From positions 1 through 16,062 of the forward strand of contig MVRP01000081.1 of the NCBI GenBank assembly GCA_002067405.1: 16,062 nucleotides of DNA, in the 5' to 3' direction. Position 1 is the stretch's first letter; every line of letters begins with the position of its first letter. Position numbers and translations under genes: made by a program. Origin of the DNA: Syntrophorhabdaceae bacterium PtaU1.Bin034 (GTDB lineage Bacteria; Desulfobacterota_G; Syntrophorhabdia; Syntrophorhabdales; WCHB1-27). The notes below the pieces were generated by a model. The model had not been told where the DNA came from, did not search any database, and saw nothing but the letters and a program-made list of their open reading frames with translations. Below, in pieces: positions 1 through 6,877 of the stretch.

Positions 1-1609
1 AGTAGTTGATGCCCTTGTTGTTGAAGATCAAGCCTCGCTCCTCTGACACGACGCAACAACTGAAATACTCGCCACCGCCTGCTTTGTGCAGCACGGCAAT
101 CACAAAATCCACATCGAAGGTGCGCGCACCTTCGAATTCGGGCGCCAGCTCCTTTATATAGAAGCTCTTCTTGAGGCTGAAACAGTGCCTCCATTCGGAA
201 AAAGGCCCGCTGCAAAAACCGCAGTGAATAGTAATGCCATAAAGAAGGCCTTCCTCCGGAAGAACGATCCTGCATTGGTCTTTTAGAATGTCGCTGAGGC
301 CGTTGCTGTCAGGAATCACAAACGCGGTGAAGTGGACCTCTATTTTGGGGGGGTCTTCGGCGATCTGTCTGAAGTGGAAACCGGAATCAAAGGAGACATT
401 ATGGATCTTTCTATCCAGAAAACCGAAGTGCTCAAGCTTCCACCGCTCGTAGAAATACGTCTCGATAGCGCGCTGCAGCCTCTTCTTGAGATATCGGTGC
501 ATGTCCTCCATGGTTCCGCCGTAGCGGGGAAGAGCCTGCACCTCTTCATCGTCGTTAAGGGTCACGGGCGGCAGCCCCTTCTTCACCAGCAGCGAGTTGA
601 GAAAACATCTGCCCACCCTCCCGTTTGAGTCCCAGAACGGATGGATGCCGATCAACATATAATAAGATCTCGCGAGATTGTAAATGAATTCGTGAAGATG
701 GTGAAAGCTGGCAGCAGTCTCACTGAGCACGATGGCCAGATCCGATACTTCACGATGGAAGTTATCGAATTCGAAGGTAACCCCGTTTCTGTCAGGAAAA
801 TCAATCTGCCGAAAATTGCCTGCGTTCACATCCAGCCCCTGAGACAGGCTCCAGTGAATCTTTTTCAGGAGATCAAGGTTTATAGCGGTGAATTCGTGGA
901 GAGTGGAAAATATCTCTCGGACCGTGCCCACAAAGTTTTTGTTTCCCAAAAGCTTCAGCTCCTGGCTGGAACGGCCGTTATGCAGGCCGGTGCTTCCCTT
1001 CATAAGGGTAATTGACGAGGAGCCGAGAGAAAGAAACATCTTCTGGAAGATCGCCGTGTTGATCTGCCAGGAGGTCTCCCGGGACATTACTTCCATATAG
1101 CGGTCCAGATCGAGAACCGGTTCGTTTTGCACTGTGGGTATGTTGTCTGCAGGGTCCTTGCCGAGCATTTTGCAGAACTCTGTAATTATGTAGTCCGCTT
1201 TGCGAAGGTCTGCTATTTCCCGGGGAAGATAGATCCTGCGACATACTGTCCCGCAAAGATGGTCGAACCGTTCACCCAGCGGGCCTGCCAGGCAGTTATG
1301 CCGATGGGCGAGTTCACCCAGGCCGGCGAGAAGGTCCCTGTTTACACCATATCCCCTGTATCCCAGTGAATTAATGACGAATTGCTTTTTCCCGATGTCT
1401 GAAAGGGCGTGTTGAAACAGCTCGTTGTTGTAATGCCATTTCTTGTAGTAATTAAGGAGCGCTTGATCCGTATCACCCCTTCCGTCCTGTTTCATCTCTG
1501 AGAGTTCCCGTTCTACGTGATTGAACTTTCTTTGAATCGATTCAAAGATCTCGTGGCAATGATGGTCCCACGAGTAGGCAAGAACGAAGTAGCCGGCCCT
1601 GTGAGGCAT
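1..1609 (-). CDS. Fic-domain protein (probable AMP transferase), 3' end off window
   Basis: Reading leftward from ATG at 1609 the frame stays open for 536 codons to the window edge, so the C-terminus is missing. The start is supported by GGAG at 1615-1618, five bases upstream. Residues 323-334 read HPFWDSNGRVGR, a Fic motif with the catalytic His323, Asp327, Asn329, Gly330 and both arginines; only the usual Gly at position six is Ser328. A GNFR stretch (264-267) and the helix before it also fit the Fic fold. Fic proteins usually transfer AMP from ATP to a Ser, Thr or Tyr of a target protein. The first 200 residues and everything after about 390 match no domain I recognise; the tail is Cys-rich. 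I see no clear inhibitory (S/T)xxxE(G/N) helix. It follows the EEP nuclease gene by 12 nt and is probably co-transcribed with it. The Fic assignment is firm; substrate and role are unknown. Confidence 0.88.
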   Translation of the reverse strand, partial: MPHRAGYFVLAYSWDHHCHEIFESIQRKFNHVERELSEMKQDGRGDTDQALLNYYKKWHYNNELFQHALSDIGKKQFVINSLGYRGYGVNRDLLAGLGELAHRHNCLAGPLGERFDHLCGTVCRRIYLPREIADLRKADYIITEFCKMLGKDPADNIPTVQNEPVLDLDRYMEVMSRETSWQINTAIFQKMFLSLGSSSITLMKGSTGLHNGRSSQELKLLGNKNFVGTVREIFSTLHEFTAINLDLLKKIHWSLSQGLDVNAGNFRQIDFPDRNGVTFEFDNFHREVSDLAIVLSETAASFHHLHEFIYNLARSYYMLIGIHPFWDSNGRVGRCFLNSLLVKKGLPPVTLNDDEEVQALPRYGGTMEDMHRYLKKRLQRAIETYFYERWKLEHFGFLDRKIHNVSFDSGFHFRQIAEDPPKIEVHFTAFVIPDSNGLSDILKDQCRIVLPEEGLLYGITIHCGFCSGPFSEWRHCFSLKKSFYIKELAPEFEGARTFDVDFVIAVLHKAGGGEYFSCCVVSEERGLIFNNKGINY

Positions 1610-1621
1610 AGAAACTCCGGA

Positions 1622-3133
1622 CTAACGGATTTCTGCAAATACGCCTATATGGTCACTCAACTCCGGGTCGTTCAATAGCAGATCCGATGAAACGACGGTA
1701 GCGTTGCCTTTAACGAAAATATAGTCGATACGGCTTTGAGGGTCATTCGCCGGGAATGTGCTCCCGCCCTTTTTATGACACTCCCGGTATACATCCCGGT
1801 AACCGGCTGATCTCAGATACGCGATGGCCGTCGACTCTTCCACCTCGTTGAAGTCGCCGGCCAGAATTGTGCAATAGGCGGCATTTTTCCCGGAATCCAG
1901 CGCATCCAATAGTTTTTCGACCTGGGCCACCCTCACCTCGCCATGGGCATTGTGGTCCAGGTGCACCGACGCAAACACGATGCTGTGCCCGAAGATCTCC
2001 GTTTCCGCAACAAGCGCCAGTCGGGGCATTGTCGGCCTGAGGCCGTCACGAAGATCGGTCAGGTCGATCGTCCTGTGTGTCCTGATGGCACTTCGCGCCA
2101 TTATCGCAACCCCTTCGGGGTACTTTTCCATGAAGTGATGACAATACACGAATTGGGACCGATAATGGTAGCCGGTCATCGAGGAGATCCAGTGCGATAT
2201 TTGCTCGCTCGTATCCTCGATTCCTGCCCCGCTCAGCACTTCCTGAAAGGCCGCAAGGTGGGGATCCACTTTCGCGAGGCCGCGGGCAATGTCCCTGAAC
2301 CTTGATGCGCCATTATTGTGGTTGCCATGAAGATTGTAAGAGCAGACACGAATGGTGGGAGGATAAAGGGATCTAAATCGATCAAGGTCCTCTTCCGTCA
2401 GGATGCCGAGAAGGCCGCCCCTGGAAAACCGCTCGTTCATCCTCTCCACGTATTCCTCGACGGCATTGTATTGCCTCGCTACCGCTTGCACGGGAGTCCC
2501 TGAACGGAGAAGCCGAACCATATCGAGCCTTCTGAGTAACGGATCATTCCTGTCCAGACGGTCCAGCCAGTTCTCGATCCCCTTTTCTGATAGGATCCCG
2601 GCAAACCCCGCAAGGGAAAACGAGGCGTTCAGACGAAAGACATCATCCACATCCACACTGAACGTTTTCGCTATCTCGCCGGGCGTACTGCCGGTACGAA
2701 GCAGGTATATCATCTCCAATCGCGTCAGTACGTCATCGCCTCCCAGGACTGCACGCCGGTCCGGTTCCGGTGTCGCGCGAAAATTCCACCTGGCCCGGTT
2801 GACTATATCTTCGATGATTCTTTTCACTCCGGCGTTCCTTGAGAGTGCCTTCCTCAGACTGTAGCGAAAGGCTGCCCGGGCGTCGGCATCCTCCGGCGTT
2901 GATGCAATGTCTTCAGCGCTCTGCCTTAAGTTACGGTTCTTTTCCAGCTCCTCCTCGAGCGCCTTCCAGACAGCAAGGGCAAGCGGGGACACTTCTCTCC
3001 CGTCCGCCCTTGCGGGGTCAAGCAAAGACGCCATGAACGGCGCAAGCAGATCCGCCAGGCCGCGGGCAAGCATCTCAGTTTCCATAAATTCTCTCAAAAA
3101 GTGGATTTTCTGCCGATCTTTCAAAAAATACAC
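1622..3133 (-). CDS. Endonuclease/exonuclease/phosphatase-domain protein with two N-terminal HTH-like repeats
   Basis: This 503-residue protein has three parts. Residues 1-135 are helical and unrecognised. Residues 138-190 and 202-253 are two copies of one module, each with a core like RLEMIYLLRTG / RLDMVRLLRSG followed by a GILSE / GILTE segment; it resembles the helix-turn-helix of transposases. Residues about 261-503 are an EEP (DNase I-like) domain with all expected motifs: YNLHG (Asn267), FQEV (Glu298), SVHLDH (His391), GDFNE (Asp427, Asn429), RIDYIF (Asp470) and SDH (Asp494, His495). The family cleaves phosphodiester or phosphate-ester bonds with a divalent metal; the substrate here cannot be read from sequence. 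No signal peptide or membrane segment is seen, so it is probably cytoplasmic. The start used is GTG at 3133 with AAAGGA about nine bases upstream; ATG at 3085 (residue 17) is a possible alternative. The Fic gene follows after 12 nt. Confidence 0.85.
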   Translation of the reverse strand: MYFLKDRQKIHFLREFMETEMLARGLADLLAPFMASLLDPARADGREVSPLALAVWKALEEELEKNRNLRQSAEDIASTPEDADARAAFRYSLRKALSRNAGVKRIIEDIVNRARWNFRATPEPDRRAVLGGDDVLTRLEMIYLLRTGSTPGEIAKTFSVDVDDVFRLNASFSLAGFAGILSEKGIENWLDRLDRNDPLLRRLDMVRLLRSGTPVQAVARQYNAVEEYVERMNERFSRGGLLGILTEEDLDRFRSLYPPTIRVCSYNLHGNHNNGASRFRDIARGLAKVDPHLAAFQEVLSGAGIEDTSEQISHWISSMTGYHYRSQFVYCHHFMEKYPEGVAIMARSAIRTHRTIDLTDLRDGLRPTMPRLALVAETEIFGHSIVFASVHLDHNAHGEVRVAQVEKLLDALDSGKNAAYCTILAGDFNEVEESTAIAYLRSAGYRDVYRECHKKGGSTFPANDPQSRIDYIFVKGNATVVSSDLLLNDPELSDHIGVFAEIR

Positions 3134-3211
3134 TTTTTTTTATCCTTTCGCAACATGTACTGCTTCTGCGCGCATTGTGCTGCAATGTTTGTGGTTCTTT
3201 CGCACTCAGCA

Positions 3212-3239
3212 TTGACAAATCAATTTCCTGCCATAGGTT
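3212..3239 (+). promoter_or_regulatory. Possible promoter of the PfpI-family gene
   Basis: A perfect -35 hexamer TTGACA (3212-3217) is followed after 16 nt by a weak -10, TAGGTT (3234-3239). The -35 lies inside a small inverted repeat, ATTGA-CAAA-TCAAT (3211-3224), which could be an operator or chance. The 232-nt gap 3134-3365 separates divergent genes and must also hold the promoter of the leftward nuclease-Fic pair, which I could not place. The weak -10 keeps confidence low. Confidence 0.35.
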
Positions 3240-3365
3240 AGTAATACGAATTTCACGATGGCCTGTGCCGCATCTCCATGTTCGTGCCCCTTCCATTCAA
3301 CCGAATCGTGACAAGGCGAAGGGTAGCAGGTGCAAAGGAGATTCGGTCACAGCAGAGGAGGAACA

Positions 3366-3941
3366 ATGGCTGAAAAGGTACTTGACGGAATGAAGATAGC
3401 TATCATCGTGACGGATGATTTTGAGCAGGTGGAGTTGACGGAGCCAAAAAAGGCTCTCGACGAGGCGGGTGCCAAGACCTCCATAGTTGCCCCCCACGGG
3501 GGAACCGTGCAAGGTTTCCGGCATGATATGAAAGCGGACCTCTTGCCCGTGAACAAGACCCTGGGAGAGGTGAACGCAAGCCAGTTTGACGCGGTGCTCC
3601 TTCCCGGAGGCGCCCTCAATGCCGACTCGTTGCGGATGGATGCGAAGGCCCAAGGGTTCGTCCGGGAAACAGATGCTGCGCACAAGCCTATTGCGGTAAT
3701 ATGTCACGGGCCCTGGCTTCTCGTGTCTGCAGGCTTGGTCAAGGGAAGGCGGATAACAAGTTATTACACGATCCAGGATGATATCAGGAATGCAGAAGGC
3801 CAATGGGAAGATTCGGAGGTAGTAAAGGACCGAAACTGGGTCAGCAGCAGGAGCCCGAAGGACATACCTGCATTTAATCGTGAGATGATAGCCCTTTTTT
3901 CGGCTCATTGGGAGAAAGCCCGAAGGCAGCACGCGGCGTGA
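3366..3941 (+). CDS. PfpI/DJ-1 family protein (YhbO-like glyoxalase/deglycase or protease)
   Basis: A 191-residue single-domain protein of the DJ-1/PfpI superfamily. The nucleophile elbow is VICHGPW with Cys113-His114, and the matching acidic residue is Glu20 in DDFEQVEL. LLPGGALNAD (78-87) and the C-terminal SSRSPKDIPAF block are typical of the PfpI/YhbO subgroup. These proteins have been described as intracellular proteases, glyoxalases (methylglyoxal to lactate) or deglycases of glycated protein and nucleotides; the sequence does not decide which. The start is ATG at 3366, because AGGAGG at 3356-3361 lies four bases upstream; a longer reading from a GTG at 3330 has no such site. It is cytoplasmic, with no signal peptide. 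The gene stands alone, diverging from the nuclease-Fic pair and 218 nt before the next gene. Confidence 0.92.
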   Translation: MAEKVLDGMKIAIIVTDDFEQVELTEPKKALDEAGAKTSIVAPHGGTVQGFRHDMKADLLPVNKTLGEVNASQFDAVLLPGGALNADSLRMDAKAQGFVRETDAAHKPIAVICHGPWLLVSAGLVKGRRITSYYTIQDDIRNAEGQWEDSEVVKDRNWVSSRSPKDIPAFNREMIALFSAHWEKARRQHAA

Positions 3942-4025
3942 GATGGGGTATGCGTCAGAGCGCAGGAACCAGAGGTTCAACGAGCAAAAGCACCAGGTTC
4001 CGGGGTGATGATGGTTTCGCTCTAA

Positions 4026-4041
4026 TGTTTCACGTGAAACT
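4026..4041. promoter_or_regulatory. parS-like ParB-binding site 1
   Basis: TGTTTCACGTGAAACT matches the consensus bacterial chromosomal parS (TGTTTCACGTGAAACA) at 15 of 16 positions, with a perfect 14-bp palindrome at 4027-4040. ParB loads at such sites, spreads and recruits SMC to organise and segregate the origin region. The site sits in the gap between the PfpI gene and the pyruvyl transferase-like gene. An identical 14-mer lies at 8265-8278. No parA or parB is visible in the window. Confidence 0.85.
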
Positions 4042-4058
4042 CTTTCCGGAGAGTTACC

Positions 4059-4123
4059 GTTGCCGGACAGTCCCAACCGAAACCAACCGGGACGGCAGCT
4101 AAAGGGGGCCCTGCGCCGGCAAC
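4059..4123. repeat. Nested inverted repeats before the pyruvyl transferase gene
   Basis: Outer arms GTTGCCGG (4059-4066) and CCGGCAAC (4116-4123) enclose inner arms GTCCC (4070-4074) and GGGAC (4089-4093). If transcribed, this stretch could fold in the leader of the gene starting at 4160. There is no T-run after it, so it is not a standard intrinsic terminator. The 218-nt gap 3942-4159 otherwise holds the parS-like site; no convincing promoter was found. Confidence 0.4.
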
Positions 4124-4159
4124 ATTGACAAAGCTCAAGCAAACATCACAGGCGACCAA

Positions 4160-5365
4160 ATGGAAACTGCAAGACCCTATCGTGTCGCGATCTCCGGCTC
4201 TTACGGCGGGATGAACCTCGGGGACGAGGCGATTCTGCAGTGTATTGTCACTGAGCTTCGCAATTCCCTGCCTGTGGAAATCACTGTCTTCACGAGGGAT
4301 CCGGAGGACACGCTTCGCCGCCACCGGGTAGAACGGGCCATTCCTGTTCGTAAGCTTTCCCGGGATGAGGTCCTCCCGGAAATAGAACGACTCGATTTGC
4401 TTATACTTGGGGGCGGCGGGATTCTCTTCGATGGAGAGGTAAGACAGTACTTACGGGAACTGGCTCTTGCACATGAGAAGTCTGTCCCTGTCATGACCTA
4501 CGCTATTGGCGCCGGGCCCCTACACGACCCGGTCAACCAGAAGCTCGTCCGGGAAAATCTCGACCGCGCGGCACTTGTTACCGTGAGAGAACGAAGTGCC
4601 AAATCAGTGCTCGAAGACGCGGGGGTTAGCCACGATATCATTATTACGGCCGACCCTGCACTCCTGCTCCAGCCGGAGCCTCTGCCTCCGGACAGCCTTC
4701 AATGCGAAGGGTTGGAAGGACGGGAACGGCTCATAGGTGTCTCCGTTCGTGAACCGGGATTGGCCGCTCCCGACATCAACCAGGACTCCTATCATGCCCT
4801 TCTTGCGAATGCATCGGACTACATGGTTGACCGCTACGATGCCCACGTTGTCTTTGTACCCATGGAGCGCAAAGTGCTTGACATGCAGCACTCCCATGCG
4901 GTTATCTCCCAAATGCTCCGACCTCAGAAGGCTAGCGTGGTCAATGGAAACTATACGTCCGGTCAGATGCTTTCTCTTATTAACCAGTTCATGTTCGCCG
5001 TGGGAATGCGTCTTCACTTCCTGATTTTTGCTGCATTGACGGGTGTTCCCTTCGTGGCCTTGCCCTACGCCTCAAAAGTATTCGGTTTCCTCGAGGACCT
5101 CAAGATTGAGATGCCGCCTCTGACGCTTGTCAATTCTGGCCGGCTGATCGCATACATCGACAAGTCGTGGGACACCTACAAGTTACTTAAGGAGCAGATC
5201 AGCGCGGCTTTGCCTTCCCTTTTTGAACGTGCTCGCGAGACCAACAGGCTGACCGTGAGCCTCCTCAAGCAAATTGGGGTGGAGAAAGGAATCCAGGCTG
5301 AGACCGACATTTCCAGGAGCGAGAATGCCGCCTCTCAAACGTCCGCCTCGCCCGGAAACCATTGA
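4160..5365 (+). CDS. Polysaccharide pyruvyl transferase family protein (CsaB-like)
   Basis: A 401-residue protein of the polysaccharide pyruvyl transferase family. Near the N-terminus SGSYGGMNLGDEAI (12-25) is the hallmark glycine-rich start, followed by LILGGGGILFD (81-91) and TYAIGAGP (113-120). In the C-terminal half, VGMRLHFLIFAALTGVPFVA (281-300) and YASKVFGF (303-310) are the other conserved blocks. The family moves a ketal-linked pyruvyl group from phosphoenolpyruvate to sugars of cell-wall or envelope polysaccharides; CsaB does this to the polymer that anchors S-layer proteins. The acceptor here is unknown. The last 35 residues are low in complexity and poor in conserved features. There is no signal peptide, so the protein is cytoplasmic. 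Its 3' end overlaps the next gene by 41 bp, which implies co-expression. Confidence 0.88.
   Translation: METARPYRVAISGSYGGMNLGDEAILQCIVTELRNSLPVEITVFTRDPEDTLRRHRVERAIPVRKLSRDEVLPEIERLDLLILGGGGILFDGEVRQYLRELALAHEKSVPVMTYAIGAGPLHDPVNQKLVRENLDRAALVTVRERSAKSVLEDAGVSHDIIITADPALLLQPEPLPPDSLQCEGLEGRERLIGVSVREPGLAAPDINQDSYHALLANASDYMVDRYDAHVVFVPMERKVLDMQHSHAVISQMLRPQKASVVNGNYTSGQMLSLINQFMFAVGMRLHFLIFAALTGVPFVALPYASKVFGFLEDLKIEMPPLTLVNSGRLIAYIDKSWDTYKLLKEQISAALPSLFERARETNRLTVSLLKQIGVEKGIQAETDISRSENAASQTSASPGNH
5315..5319 (+). promoter_or_regulatory. Ribosome binding site fixing the FAD oxidoreductase start
   Basis: AGGAG lies five bases before ATG 5325, inside the 3' end of the pyruvyl transferase-like gene. 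It favours this start over an in-frame upstream codon at 5274, which would add 17 residues unlike the family. Confidence 0.75.
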
Positions 5366-6737
5366 TCTTCCACCCAGACAGGGGATTGACGCAGGCGAAA
5401 CGGATGTTCTTGTGGTTGGCGGCGGCCCGTCGGGACTCGGTGCCGTCATTGGCGCCGCTTCTGCCGGCGCCGGGGTAATACTGGCCGAACAATACGGTTT
5501 TCTCGGTGGGAATGCAACAGCCGCGCTGGTGGCACCGCTCGCCTCCTGGCGCACGGAGCATCCTCGGCCCGAACAACGCGGGGTCGCGAGCCTGTCCCCT
5601 ACCGATCACGGACAGGGAAATCCCACGATCGGTGGTGCCCTGTCGTTGTTAGTTGACTCTCTTGTTGCCGGCGGCGGCGCAATACCTCCTTCATCGAAAA
5701 CAGGATATGTTGTCCCCTTCGATCCGGAGGTGTTCAAGATGGTCGCCCTCGATCTCGTTGAACAGGCCGGTGCCCACTTCCTTCTCCATGCATTTGCGAG
5801 CACCGTTCTTGGGACAGGAAAGGTTCAAGGCGTGGTCTTCGAGACGAAATCCGGTCCCATAGTCATTCGCTGTAAAACAGTAATCGATTGCACCGGGGAC
5901 GGCGACGTGGCGGCCCGGGCAGGAGCGCGGTACGAAATAGGCCGGCAGGAGGATGGGATGGTACAGCCCATGACGCTCATGTTTACCATTGCAGCGTTTG
6001 ATCACGAGGCGTTCGCTGCTTACGCTCGGCTTCATCCCGATCAATGGAGAGGCGTTCATGGGCTCTGGGACCTGGTCCGCCGCGCCACCGAGGCAGGAGA
6101 GCTCGATCTGCCCCGGGAGGATATTCTTTTCTTTGCCACACCTCACGAAAATGAGGTGTCAGTGAACAGCACGAGGGTTGTCAATGTTCTCGGGACGGAC
6201 ATATGGGACTTGACCTATGCCGAATGGCAGGGCCGCAGGCAGATGCGGCAAATAGCCGCCTTCCTCAGGAAATATGTGCCCGGGTTTGACAAGTCCTACG
6301 TCCTCCGCAGCGGTATGACCGTGGGGGTGAGGGAGACCCGGAGGATCGTGGGCGAGTATGTCCTTACAGGCGACGACGTGTTAGGAGCCAGAAAATTCCA
6401 TGATGTAATAGCCCAGGGCGCCTACCCGATTGATATTCATAATCCTTCCGGCAGAGGAACTGTTCTGAAAAGGGTCCCCCCCGGCCAGGCCTATGACATC
6501 CCTCTCCGATGTCTCATACCCAGGGAGCTGGAGAATGTTCTCGTCGCAGGCAGATGCATATCCGGTACCCATGAAGCCCTTTCTTCCTACCGCGTCATGC
6601 CTATTTCCATGGCAACCGGACAAGCCGCGGGTGTGTGTGCCGCACTGTCCGTCCGTTATGGCCTGCCCCCTCGTCTAGTGCCGGCTGCAGGAGTGCAGGA
6701 CGAGCTCAGACGCCAGGGGGCCGTGCTGACCCGGTAG
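5325..6737 (+). CDS. FAD-dependent oxidoreductase (FAD_oxidored family)
   Basis: A 470-residue flavoprotein. DVLVVGGGPSGLGA (27-40) is the dinucleotide-binding Rossmann motif with the ribose-binding Glu55 at the end of the second strand. YGFLGGNATAA (57-67) immediately after it is characteristic of the FAD_oxidored (PF12831) group. VIDCTGDGDVAARAG is the second FAD-contact segment, and AGRCISGTHEALSSYRVMP with ATGQAAG (408-436) forms the C-terminal cap of the FAD site. Substrate and reaction are not known for most members. No signal peptide is visible. It overlaps the upstream gene by 41 bp, so the two are presumably translated from one message; a link to polysaccharide modification is possible but only inferred from that. 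The gene faces the convergent radical SAM gene across a 140-nt gap. Confidence 0.88.
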   Translation: MPPLKRPPRPETIDLPPRQGIDAGETDVLVVGGGPSGLGAVIGAASAGAGVILAEQYGFLGGNATAALVAPLASWRTEHPRPEQRGVASLSPTDHGQGNPTIGGALSLLVDSLVAGGGAIPPSSKTGYVVPFDPEVFKMVALDLVEQAGAHFLLHAFASTVLGTGKVQGVVFETKSGPIVIRCKTVIDCTGDGDVAARAGARYEIGRQEDGMVQPMTLMFTIAAFDHEAFAAYARLHPDQWRGVHGLWDLVRRATEAGELDLPREDILFFATPHENEVSVNSTRVVNVLGTDIWDLTYAEWQGRRQMRQIAAFLRKYVPGFDKSYVLRSGMTVGVRETRRIVGEYVLTGDDVLGARKFHDVIAQGAYPIDIHNPSGRGTVLKRVPPGQAYDIPLRCLIPRELENVLVAGRCISGTHEALSSYRVMPISMATGQAAGVCAALSVRYGLPPRLVPAAGVQDELRRQGAVLTR

Positions 6738-6800
6738 CAGGGTATAAAAAGAACCGGTAAATGATTTTGAATATGCCTCCATAAGCGCCTTTAATGACAA

Positions 6801-6850
6801 AAGAACACCCGCATGCTTGTGTCCATTGCGGGCAGAGCATGCGGGCAGAG
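6801..6850 (-). terminator. Likely intrinsic terminator of the radical SAM gene, with a short tandem duplication
   Basis: Read on the minus strand, arms CCCGCATGC and GCATGCGGG (6837-6845 and 6808-6816) pair perfectly over nine bases around a 20-nt loop and are followed by TGTTCTTTT, a broken U-rich tract. It lies 33 nt past the radical SAM stop. The same spot contains TGCGGGCAGAG twice (6827-6837 and 6840-6850), 13 bp apart. The long loop and interrupted T-tract lower confidence. Confidence 0.55.
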
Positions 6851-6877
6851 AAACGCCCCGAGAAGATCGGGAGAGAA

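Noticed and set aside
86..1369. Several short plus-strand open frames
   Set aside because: They are antisense to the Fic gene, whose frame is open to the window edge and carries the Fic motif.
4125..4130. TTGACA before the pyruvyl transferase gene as a -35 box
   Set aside because: No -10-like hexamer exists at 16-18 nt; the position would fall within GGCGAC just before the start codon.
3297..4142. 281-codon minus-strand open frame
   Set aside because: It lies opposite the PfpI-family gene, which has a clear catalytic site and ribosome site; the frame resembles no family.
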